A stretch of 64,000 bases of DNA from the NCBI GenBank assembly GCA_025331445.1, contig JAIWNE010000026.1, positions 62,001-126,000 of the forward strand, given 5' to 3'. Position 1 is the first letter of the stretch, and every line of letters starts with the position of its first letter. This stretch comes from Blakeslea trispora. Lineage: Eukaryota; Mucoromycota; Mucoromycetes; Mucorales; Choanephoraceae. Positions 1 to 10,146 of the stretch are shown one piece after another. The notes below the pieces were generated by a model, which was given only the letters and a program-made list of their open reading frames with translations, was not told where the DNA came from and searched no databases. A program made the position numbers and the translations under genes.

Positions 1-1078
1 GTTCTTGACTGGTAAGTCAGTAATACGAACATGGATTTCACGATGAATACGCTCATAAGCAGGGAATTGCATAAGTGTGACTTCCAGAGCAACTTCGTCA
101 AGGATTTTGAGCATAGAGATAGGTGCATTTGACAAGAAATAAGCCAAAATGGTCTTGTCGGAAGCAGACAGATTTTCATAGTTGACTTCGAATGATTCCT
201 TATTACGTTCACCCATATCTCTGATACGCTCACCATAAACAGAGGTACCGTGTTCATCCACATATGTTTGTAAAAAGTCCTTGAATTCGCGCTTAATGGC
301 TCTACGTACAGATTCTCTGTTGATCCATGCATCCAATGAAGTGTCTTTCACGTTGGCGAGGTCGTTCAATGACATCTCAGGCTATACATATATAAAATGT
401 TTAACTATATTGAGCAAATACAATATAAAGGTCATCCTGATTTCCCTCCTTTTCTTTTTACTTACCACACCATCCTCGTCTTGATCGAATTGTTCAGCCT
501 CATAAATATGACGGTGTCTTCTGACAGGAGGTAAGCTATCATTAACTTCATCATCCAGACCATAAATAAAAGCACCGGCAACTCGGCCTTCTCTTCTTCT
601 AATTTCAATATCACGTCTATTCAAGTTATTGTCTAAAGCATTACGAGCTCCAATATCTAAAGCTTCATATTGTTGATCATCAATGCCTTCATTTTCATAA
701 TTATCGAGCTTCTCATTAGGTAGATAATCTCTGTACATAAAAGCAGTTAGAAAACATAGACTGGTGATAGGATGGGGAATTATTGTTTACCTCTCGACAT
801 TCTGGAAAATATCAATGCCTTCCTCGTCAGACTCTTGACCATTTCCAACATAAGAGTTGTCTACAATATCGTCTTCTTCAGCTTCGTTACGGTATTCAGC
901 TTCAGAAAAGAAAGGTGCAGGAGAAGAAGGAAACAAGGAAGAAGGTTCAGGGGAGTCACCTTCGTTGGCGTCACTGTTTCTTCTTCTTTTACGCTGAGAT
1001 TGTTGATAAGACTTTTTAATAGAAAGAAAGTTAGGTCGCTTCTAAAAAAAGAAAAAGTTTGTTTGGCCTGCATACCAT
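1..1078 (-). CDS. MCM2: DNA replication licensing factor MCM2, N-terminal part (gene runs off window start)
   Basis: MCM2 is a subunit of the hexameric MCM2-7 helicase that is loaded at replication origins. Exons on the minus strand: 1076-1078 (ATG only), 791-1041, 466-730 and 1-381 (incomplete). Joined, they give an acidic and basic N-terminal tail, then a segment around NVERDYLPNEK and DIEIRRREGRVAGAF typical of the MCM2 N-terminal domain. The last exon (VRRAIKREFKDFL, SVYGERIRDMGE, ERIHREIHVRITDLP) matches the start of the MCM N-terminal fold. Introns are 382-465, 731-790 and 1042-1075. The first follows the ATG directly and is only 34 nt, so the start is the least certain part of the model. 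The AAA+ helicase core lies outside the window. Identification is firm; the first exon is inferred. Confidence 0.9.
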
Positions 1079-2287
1079 GATAGCTTTGTGATATCTACAA
1101 AAAAAAAAAAGAGAGAAAACAAAAAATAAAATTTTTTGGGTTCCTTTTCTTTCTTGCTGTCTTTCTCTCATTTGCTTAAAACGCGTCCATCAAAAATCAT
1201 CGCGACTATGACTGCTTTTTTCTCAAAAATCGCGCCCTTTTACAGTTTTTTGGGCGATTTCGTCCTCAATGAACTCAGTTGTGCAGAAATAGCTAGCTTT
1301 TGACTCAAAAAACTGTATAACAAATAAAAGAGCGTAGAGAAATCTAATAACCTGAAGAACAATAATTGATGGCTGTTAATTGACAATCCGTAGCTTTGTT
1401 CGCTTAAGTGAAGTTGCCTTATTCGAATAAAAAGTGATGATTCCAGAAGACCCTTGATGTATTGCTTCTGTTTAAATACCGCATAGTTTTAACATATACT
1501 GCATTGACTATGTGATCAAATAGGCTCAATTGATCTTCTCATGCTTAGTGTAACTCAATAATCCTGGTTAGATGTTGAATTAAAAGCGTTAACTCTAACA
1601 GAGAATACATTATATTGTTAATATTATACCTTCAAAGTTCGTCAAGAGATGTTATCTTCAATCTGTCGGATACTTCTTCTGGTGCATAGCTTACTCGGGT
1701 TCTCGCCTGATGAGGCTAAAACAATTGAAGAAAAATAACAGTTGAAAAAACTGAGCATAAAAATCAAAATGTCAAGTGCGTATTGAAATAATTAATGAAC
1801 TACTGGGATTGAAAAGTCGCATTTAGATAAAATATGGAGTTGCTGTCTCTCATATTCTAAAGGGATTGGAATCTTACAAAACTACAGAACTCAAAAGTCA
1901 AAATACCAAGAAAATATATGAGCACATGTAAGTTATGTTTAGGTTTCATTATTTAGAACGTTACTAATCATCACTGTTTTTGCAGTTTGATAATACACGC
2001 AGAAAAAAATTTAAGTGTTTAGCAAAAGCAATTTATACAGAAATGGACTTCCAGATAAAATATTGGAGTCCTGTGTTTGAGACTTTTTTTTAAGCTTCCC
2101 CTCTGTCGTCCTCCATCGATAATTAATCGAAAGAGCCGAAGTGTATTCCTTTTTTTTTTTTAATCATTTAAATAGCTTCAATCAATAGGGGAGATTCTAT
2201 TTCTGATCCTTGCTGGTCAAACCAATTTTTCTGGTAAAATATGTACTGTTTCGAGCAATTTTAGCTTTTTATTAAATCATAAGTCAG
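1079..2287. other. Intergenic region between MCM2 and VTC4
   Basis: About 1.2 kb of AT-rich DNA. It holds the MCM2 promoter (poly-T run near 1100, ACGCGT box at 1181) and the 3' flank of VTC4. I see no coding sequence or RNA gene in it. Confidence 0.6.
1181..1186. promoter_or_regulatory. ACGCGT (MCB-type) box upstream of MCM2
   Basis: A perfect palindromic ACGCGT sits 103 bp upstream of the proposed MCM2 start. A second GC-rich element (TCGCGCCC, about 1230-1237) lies some 45 bp further out. ACGCGT is the binding site of the MBF (Mbp1/Swi6-type) factor, which drives G1/S genes in yeasts. The motif is seen directly; its use in this fungus is inferred from the fit with the MCM2 role. Confidence 0.5.
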
Positions 2288-4558
2288 TTAAAAGAGATAC
2301 TTGCAATACACATTGACTGAGATAGCCATGATCATAAGCACTGTCAAAATAGCTGGTGCATATTTGTCCGAATAATCACCCATTTCTTTGCGTATGATAA
2401 GAGTGGTCCGAACTTGATAAGTATAAAGTGCGTATAACATGACAATGATGGCAAAAAGAGCGAAAATCACAGCCGAGACATGACCTATGTTATCTGAAAA
2501 ATTAAGTAGACCGATAGCTAAAGCATCCAACAAAAGCGTAAATCGAAGCCAGCGAATAAAAGTACGTTCATTCGCTAAAAACGTCTTGGGAGGTGCTGCA
2601 ATCATAGGCAAAACAGATCGTTGACAGTGAAAGGCGGATGTATCTCCTTCTTCTTCTTGTTGTTGTTCTTGCTGTAATTGTTCATTCAAGATGAACTGTG
2701 TCTTTTTGATCATCGAATTTATTCCTGCAGTTGATAGCTTCTTGGGCCTTGATTGAGAGGTGGATGTGGATTGATAATCGCAAGAGGATGACGAGGATGG
2801 AGCCATTAAGGGCGTATGCTCGGTTATCTTAACCATGGCCATACGTACACTATCCTGCGTTACTAGATCTGGTCGATGAACTCCGAATGAATGCACTTCG
2901 GGCTTGCGAATATCCACATTCATTTGAGGCAGCCAGAATGGTAGCACACTTAGCCTGTCTTCCAAAAGAGTAGCACATCCATGTATAAACTTGCTAAATT
3001 TTGGTACTGATTCTACCAGATGTGAATTGACAAGCTCAAGAATCCATTGAGGCGGCTCTTGTCCCAGTTGTGTCTGCAGCTTGACTTCCAATACAGCATA
3101 AGGAAACCTACAGACATCCTTGTCATTCAGTTGATGAAAAGGATAGTCGATGCCTATATCCATGCGTCTCCAGTTGTTGCCTGACCTTGATGCACCGTCA
3201 TTATCTTCGCGTACCATGGTCAATTCAGTATCCAGACTAATACGTACGCGAGCATCTCCTGGCAATTGGAAAGCTGTACGATGATAAAAGGTTCGAATCA
3301 TAGGATGCAATCGTTTTGTCAAGACAGTATACTGAACTTCTTCTGCTAACTGCTCTAGATCTTGTAATTCTTTCTCTGACTTCGTCGCTTTGAATTTAGC
3401 CAACAGATCTTCAGTAGTATATTCACCCCTGAGAAAGGCACCGAGGTATTTTTCTTTGATTGGAAATCGAGCCTTTACAGACTTTTCACCTGTCCAGTCT
3501 TCGTGATGTGTTTTACGTTCAACGAAAATGGTCTTGTTGCTTGTGTCTCCATACCATCGCATACGAATGGCTTCTGCGCCTTCTGTCTTTTCCAGTCGGC
3601 CAGTATAAAGCTCAAAGTCATCATTGTCATAATAAATGCTGGTGACAGCGGAGTCTTTGGCTTCAAATTCTTTACTTGGATTAAAAACGAGTACAGGAAG
3701 ATGTCTTAGAATCAATAGCTTTAATTCTGTTACATTGTCAGGATGCACCCTTTTTACGTAAGAGAAAGGTAAGTAGACAATCTATTTAGCCACACAATAT
3801 ATCAGGTTTTCTGTGTTCTATTACCAATATTTAGTTGTATTTCGAACAAACGCAGATTGCTTTTCACCTGCTCCTGCATCCCCGCCTCTTTCTTTTCCTC
3901 GTGTTCTAACACGATCGTAGAGAGCAGAAATGCGGATGATTGACTCCTCATAGTTTTCTTGATAAAAAGGTTTTGCATTCAAACGAGCGTTAAACATAGG
4001 CTTAATGATCCAACCCGTCACTTTCTAAGGAAACGTGCGAATTAGAATCCTGTTATTGCCTGTAAAAGTATATAAGAATTACATCATGTTTCTTCATAAT
4101 CTTCAAAAAACCGGTATAATTCAATCGAGCAAACTTGGCCAAATCATGCACATCTACAATAATCTGGCTGAGTTCAATTTCGCTTGCTGTAAATTCGTCT
4201 TCATGTGGATTTTCGTTTTCACACAAAGCATTCACCTGAATAGCTTCGCGTTCAATGCTTTGAGTAATTTCTCTTAGTTTGGCTTTTTGAAAGTCATAAA
4301 CTCTTGTAAGATTCTTTTCCAAACTCTTTACAAACTCGGATTCATCATCCTCAGTCCAAGTGTGACACATTTCCTTTTTCCTCAAAATCGCTTTTAATCC
4401 ATCATAATCTTCCGTTAAAGAATATGTATATTAGAATTAGATATTTTGCAATGTTATTGTTTTTTTCTAGTTGATCATTTTCCATTGTTTTAGTTACCCA
4501 AATAATATTGCGTCCATTCCGGGTACAAAGATGTCCTTAGCGTATGGCCAAATTTCAT
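2288..4558 (-). CDS. VTC4: Vacuolar transporter chaperone 4, polyphosphate polymerase
   Basis: Vtc4 is the catalytic subunit of the VTC complex, which makes polyphosphate from ATP and moves it into the vacuole. Exons: 4498-4558, 4083-4408, 3825-4024, 2288-3749, giving 682 residues. Residues 1 to about 145 form an SPX domain (MKFGHTLR start, [27 protein letters not shown]), the sensor for inositol pyrophosphates. Residues about 190-460 form the VTC catalytic tunnel: [77 protein letters not shown] Ser- and Gln-rich linker follows, then three membrane segments that end the protein ([47 protein letters not shown]). The match to Vtc4 rather than Vtc2/3 rests on the close fit of the tunnel region. 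Introns are 4409-4497, 4025-4082 and 3750-3824. Confidence 0.95.
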
Positions 4559-5569
4559 TTTATTATACGAGTAGATAAAAAAGAGTGAAAAAAGAAATGA
4601 GTGAAATGTGGAGATTTAGTATCTCCGAAGCTATTTGATCATCCTACTGCTGCTTGAATGCATGAAAATCGTAACGTATCACAAATGTCAATGTTTTCTT
4701 TTTGTCTGCTTATCTGATTTTACTATTATTGAATTTTGTGTTCAGAAGAAAAAGTGCATTTTGACTAAACACAGACAAGCAGACATCAGCAACACAAGTA
4801 GCATAATTACAATAACCCAAAGAATACTAGACAAAATTGTGATAGGTTGAAAATAAGACCTTCAGTCAAAAGTCCACAATTGTACTGCTAATGTTGTTCA
4901 AGAACAAAGATAGCATCTGTAAAACTATATTATGTAATTCGATAAAACATCACTAAGTATTGTAAAATTGAGTAAATTCATATAGTCCATTGCCTTTACC
5001 TAAAAAAAAAAGGGGTCTACTACGAGTAATTGTATGCTAACAACAAGCGCAAGTCGTGACCAAAATCGAAATTATACATTGAAGACCTAATCAGGTCTTA
5101 TTACCGAAATAAATGTCACCTAAAGTATCATGTCTCTAATTTGCTTTGCTGTTTTCTTTTTCTCTCTTGCTCTATGAGAAATACCATCTATGCAAGAGAT
5201 AGCAAGAATTATGCATCTAAAAAACATGATTAATGTAATATTTGATGTATCTTTCGAAGGAAAAAGACGTTTTGAAGACACACTCGAGGTCATTTTCTAT
5301 TTTCAAAAAGCCCATATGTGTTTGATTAAAGCAAAGAAGCCTGAACAAACCTTTGATTTGACACAATTTTGACAACTCAAATAGCGATGTAAACTCTTAT
5401 AGATTTTTTCAATTCTGGACTGTAGACTTGGATACGAAAAAGCAGTTTTATGGATTTTGTCAAGAAAATAATAGCATTGTTTGACTACAAGTCGAACTGG
5501 GTTTTAAAAACATATACAGTCATCTGTAACCGAGTTCGTTCTTCTGCAAAAAAAAAAAATCACTTTAAT
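4559..5569. other. Intergenic region
   Basis: AT-rich DNA upstream of VTC4 with only short chance reading frames. No motif, RNA gene or repeat that I can support. Confidence 0.5.
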
Positions 5570-5935
5570 TTAAACATGTTCACCATCGGCAATAAAAGTA
5601 GCCATGTCAAATACAGCAAGCGCGAAGTATAAACTTGTTGGGGAGCTTATTGGCTGCATCGCATTAAGCATCTCATGAGAGAGGTTGTACGTATAATGGA
5701 GATCCCTTTCACGACTGCAAATAACATCGTTAAGCGTATTAAAGGAAAAAAAAAACACCTATACTCGGTGCACCCCCTGGTTTATCTCGTAAAGCTGACG
5801 AAAGAACAACAAGATACCTCCACCGAGCTGCAACAAAAAATCCCTATTTGTTGTGCTACAAGTCACAGTTATAAATCACATTCCACACTTTCTGGTCCTC
5901 TTCACCCTGTGGATTGCTACTACCAATCTCTAGAG
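5570..5935 (+). pseudogene. Fragment of a Tc1/mariner-type transposase N-terminus
   Basis: Across two frames this stretch encodes YKLVGELIGCI followed by MREVVRIMEIPFTTANNIVKRI. This has the look of the helix-turn-helix N-terminus of a Tc1/IS630 transposase. Further pieces (KADERTTRYLHRAATKNPY in another frame) continue the same protein. At least one frameshift and internal stops break it, and the catalytic part is absent. It ends where the Mutator-like element begins, so it is probably an old copy cut by a later insertion or deletion. The family call rests on the HTH pattern only. Confidence 0.5.
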
Positions 5936-5937
5936 AT

Positions 5938-7143
5938 GTCAACTGACAAGCACTATCGTAAGCTTAAATACCTCAAGAAGCAATATGCTGATGGCGAGCA
6001 TTTTGAACGCTTCAATGTTCAGCCTTGTAAAGGCTTGGAAAGGGCTTTTGCAAAATACAATCTTGATATCGGTCGGGCTCTTACTGAAGGATCAAAATTC
6101 ACGAAAAGAGGCTGCTCTACTCGATACAAAAAATGTCTTGGGGCTGTTGTTTGTGAGAACAAAGACAGTGTTTTAATGAAAAGAAAAACAGACCATGCCA
6201 CAACATAGATTCAACTAAAAATCAATCATGTGTGTATCACAAACAACCATTGAAGGATATCAACTGTGGCGTTCGGGTCAAATTCTTTCTTATTTATGGC
6301 GAGAGAGAAAAAGTTACCAGTAGTACACTAAAACGCAATGGAAGACACACTCATGGTGCTGTTCCGCGTCTTCATTTGTCAGGAGATCAAAGCAAAGTGT
6401 TGCTTGATGCAGTAAAGGACGATCAAGCAAAGACACCCAAGAACTTTAGCATTGGTGTTACTTCTCGCCCAGGAGAGTTTGTTCAACCTGCAAAGGAAAT
6501 CAGCTCTAGCATGGGTAATCAAGATAGAGCAAAGTACGAGCTCTATAATGCTAAAGCCTTTCTTGGTATCAGCAAGAATTCGGATTTTTTGGGTGATTTG
6601 GGCAAGATCATGAATGACTATGAAGGCTACATTGTCCATGCACAAGTTGGCAGCGACAAAAACTTCATGGTTGCTTTTTCAGCTCCTGGAATTGCTCAAT
6701 ACAAGCTTCCTTTCTCCAAGCAACCAATTGTTACAGATGTAACTTACAAAGCTGCGTCCACTGACAAGAAATACCTTTGTTCTTCTGTAATTTACGTTCC
6801 GGAATTGAGAGAGAGTGTTGTCTTCTTCCAGGCAATTATTGGCGGGCTGGACGCCAACACCTTTGCTCAGTACTTCATCAAGATGTTTGAGCATTTTGAA
6901 ATCAAGAAGGACCAATTCCTGGGCATGCTCATGGACTACTCGGCTGCACAGCGATTAGGCTTTTTGCACGCCTTTAATTACTATTTTTTAATAGTGCAAA
7001 CGGCAATGGCTCTCAAGAGCAAATCAATGAAGGTATTGCTCACCTCAAAGGATGCTACATGCATTACATGCAACGTGTCCAGAGAATCTCAAAGAATCAC
7101 TCAGCTGTTCCTCCAAGCAAGCAGTATGAGTTTCTTAGCTTAG
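5938..7143 (+). pseudogene. MULE transposase (broken): zinc finger plus DDE core
   Basis: The segment from about 5938 to 6350 carries the pattern KCLGAVVCENK, a Cys-x-His pair (CVYHKQPLKDINC) and RHTHG. This fits the WRKY-GCM1 type zinc finger found at the N-terminus of many MULE transposases. The protein shifts frame once near 6200. The core follows: IVTDVTYKA, with the first catalytic Asp codon at 6736-6738, and GMLMDYSAAQR, with the second at 6934-6936. Between them the sequence reads as a typical MULE RNase-H fold (YVPELRESVVFFQAI). Near 7000 the frame is lost again; the next frame continues with EQINEGIAHLKGCYMHYMQ. Family membership is well supported; activity is excluded by the breaks. 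Confidence 0.75.
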
Positions 7144-7591
7144 TCTATCGCTTTGTAGGTTCTAGCTACGCCTACTAATCACCTCAATTACAGAAATCTT
7201 AGTGAACACACAGATCAAGTATCTGTAGAACGTGTTAGGGTATTACATAGTAATACCCTATACTTTTATAAATATTGGAAAACATAACTTTAATAAAGCA
7301 GCGCCTTTTTGTCCCCTTAAGTTTCGAATTATCTAGCACTCCTAAGTCGATAGGGTTGTTGGATTATAGTCAAGAAAAGAAACGGCTAGTGGAATTTATA
7401 AAGACAATAGGTACAAAAGACCCGGTCACAACAGCTTGAAGAGAGCTGAATCTCAAACAATCTTCTTGGAACTGCTTGGAGAAATCTACAGTAAGTTTCC
7501 AAACTGTAGAAGATGGTTGAAGTGGTGGATGAGGCTTGCTGTCAGCAGCATGACATTTTGATGTCAAACTTTAACGAAAGAGGCACTAGCC

Positions 7592-9348
7592 ATGCACCCT
7601 ACACGATCCTCAAACTCTGTAGAGGAATATCGTAGTGCTCTGTACCGCACAATGCGTGAAGCCAAGAGTCTTGTTGTGTCACTCAGACATGTTTTGCAAT
7701 TTGCAAAGGGAGACTTGGACTTGATGAAGAGCTATTACGAGGATGGCGTTGCCTCTTGCTATGGTAACAAAAAGCGCTACAAAAAAAGCAGAAGACTTGT
7801 TCATTTTTACAAGGAAAGTGACAGTCGTGCTCCTGACAATTCAGAGGCACTCTTTGGCAGCGAGCAATCGCAATTGAACAGAAGTAAGAGAAGGGAAGAA
7901 GAGAAAGAAGAGCAATACTTTGAGAGTATTGAGCGAGAGAGCCAGAAAAGGAAGTTGGCTATTATTGAAGAAGATGAAAGTGGCATTCCCTCTTTAGAAG
8001 ATCAACATGAAAATACATTTCAAGAAGTTGACGTTTTCACTGACGACGAAAGAGATCTGATATATGATGCAGTCATAGATCTTTCTGGGTTTGGTAATGA
8101 CAGAAATTATGTTGAAGAAGAAGACTTGGAGAAGATAAAGAAGGACTTCCCCAACAAAGGCGAGGAACATTCTGATACTGTAGATTGCTTTCTGTGCGAT
8201 CACTCAGATAAAAATTGTGGACATCTCTTGTATCAATTTTCTGTTCTTAAAACAGATAATGGGCAAGAAAGCAATACAAACAACAGTTTAAGTCTTACAT
8301 CCAACAAAGAGGGATTCAATTTAAGCAGTCTCCCTGAGCCCACTGAAGTATATAGTAAGATTAACTTTGATTGTACTGCAAGTGTTGATAGAACTAACCT
8401 CTGTATAGGTTTTAAACTAAACCCCAACCCAAGCAACTCTTGCTTTATTGATGCTCCTTTTGAACTTTTGCTTCGCTGCATTATTCCCAATATGAAAGGC
8501 GCTTTCTTCAATGCCTGTAGCATGAACAATCGCTTCGACAAGATTCTTTGAGATGCATTTGAATGTTATGTCAAAGGAGAAGGACAATTAGGCAATCAGG
8601 TTGTTAGGGACTTTGTTTGGTCCGAAAGCTCATTCTTTCAGAAAGGAGATGAAAGCTGCACCTACCATTGTATTGAATGGTTTTCTGAGGGGTTGTCGAC
8701 AAGAGTGCGCTCCCTTTTTTCCATTAACCCAGTGTTTGAGTTCAGTCATTGCTCGAGAAATGTACAAGACTCATTTATCGAAGAAAAGCAAATGGTTGGT
8801 TTCATGCTGGGCAGTTACCCTACAATCAAAGACTATCAAGCAGCAAACCAACTAAGAAAAGAGGTACAAGAACGACGAATTAATACTCTAAGAATACAAT
8901 TCAGAGAAGCTTATCACAAGCAGGTTCTATACAAGACAAAAGAAGGTTTAAAGTGTAGAGTATGCGGTGAAAAGAGTGTTTCAAGAGGCACCTTGATTCC
9001 TCAAGAAAGCCTCCCAAAATTTCTTCTATTTGTTGACCCTGTGCGTTATGTACCAGGAAACAAAAAGCTGGAGAGCTGATGGAACAACGAATGGAACCAT
9101 ACTTCTCAGCTCATAATAGCAAAAATAGACACCCTATCAAAGTCGAATATGCACTACACGCCATATTGTACTCCACTCATCCAACTGGCGTAATTTTTTA
9201 TTATATTTTTACAATTGGAAAGATGTCCGTCAATAAAGAAAGTACTGGGCTCTTCAAAATCGACAACATACACTATGAAGCTAAATGCTTGAAGCAGATG
9301 AATGACATCTATAAATGTCCAAACCAATTGAAATTAACAACAAACTAA
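7592..9348 (+). pseudogene. C-terminal part of the MULE protein with a USP-like (peptidase C19-like) region
   Basis: After a stop-rich stretch the coding signal resumes with a helical, charged segment (MREAKSLVVSLRHVLQF) and an acidic linker to about 8200. From about 8400 it reads NPSNSCFIDAPFELLLRC, with a Cys codon at 8441-8443 placed like the Cys box of ubiquitin-specific proteases. A TGA at 8549-8551 interrupts it. Then come DESCTYHCIEWF, a Cys-x2-Cys pair (KCRVCGEKS), LPKFLLFVDPVRY, a frame change near 9079, and YALHAILYSTHP with LFKIDNIHYEA, placed like the C-terminal His-box strand. The usual His-Tyr pair is not clear. The USP resemblance is my inference from motif order. Confidence 0.5.
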
Positions 9349-9641
9349 AAGCATAGAATTGATTCTTTTCTTTTTCTTTCTTTGAAACAATGAATATATG
9401 CATAACTTAATTATGGAATTAAACATTTATTCAAAAAGGGCAAAATCGTTACTTTATGAGTTTTCTTTGTGTATGCATTCATACACCATAGTCAAATAAA
9501 TTAAGCAGATTATGAACAAGTGAATAAAGATGGCAATCCTTCATCTTCTTCTTGCGACAATCAGCAACAAATCGCTGACACGACCGCAACCGAAAATGAT
9601 TTTGATATCCTGTCAATGACACCTGGCTTCGATTTGTTCAG

Positions 9642-9884
9642 CCAGAATTACTCAAAAGAATTTTAGAAAATAAAAAAAGAAGCCTTTTTCATTATGCGGA
9701 GGATGGAATCAATTTGGTGCATCAGCAAATTTACACAAAATCTCCTACCTTTACGCTAATCAGGGCAACATCTCCTGAGAAACCAAATGGCAACCTAACA
9801 TTTGGAATTAACGAGAGAGCCCAATCAGCTAGAAAGCTCAATTGGGCTTTATGTTATGAAAAGAGAAAAGAGCTTTGGAAATGA
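9642..9884 (+). pseudogene. Fragment of an unrecognised repeat-type ORF
   Basis: An 80-codon open stretch without its own start, ending at TGA 9882-9884. It reads like real protein (SLFHYAEDGINLVHQQIY, FGINERAQSARKLNWALC), with balanced composition. I do not recognise the family. Its place next to the MULE relic suggests a transposon-borne or degraded gene. No intact version is in this window. Confidence 0.3.
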
Positions 9885-10146
9885 CCATCAGATATAGTAG
9901 CCACATAAACCTTAAGCAGAAAGTCTTTAGGAATACTTTGCAGCCTATATCACAATAAACAATCTTTCAACAAGACTCATATCACGTGAGCATGACTCTA
10001 TTTTTAGACCAAATGACACCAAACCCAAAAAACCGCGACTTTACTTCTTTTGAAATGATTGTACACACTTTATATGAACAAAGAATGTTTGCCGCTTTTC
10101 TTTTCTCTTTTTCTTTTTTGAAGTGTTATCTGAGGGCTATCAAGGA

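Larger units (their letters stand above)
5938..9348 (+). mobile_element. Decayed Mutator-like (MULE) DNA transposon
   Basis: One element of about 3.4 kb, read on the plus strand, with a MULE transposase in its first third and a USP-like region in its last third. Frameshifts lie near 6200 and 7000, a stop-rich stretch spans 7144-7590, and one in-frame TGA lies at 8549-8551. I could not find convincing terminal inverted repeats or a target-site duplication, so the limits are those of recognisable coding sequence. The coding parts are described separately. Confidence 0.7.

Noticed and set aside
861..1073. 70-codon minus-strand frame overlapping MCM2 exon 1
   Set aside because: It is out of phase with the conserved MCM2 frame; the acidic and basic N-terminal tail in the other frame fits MCM2.
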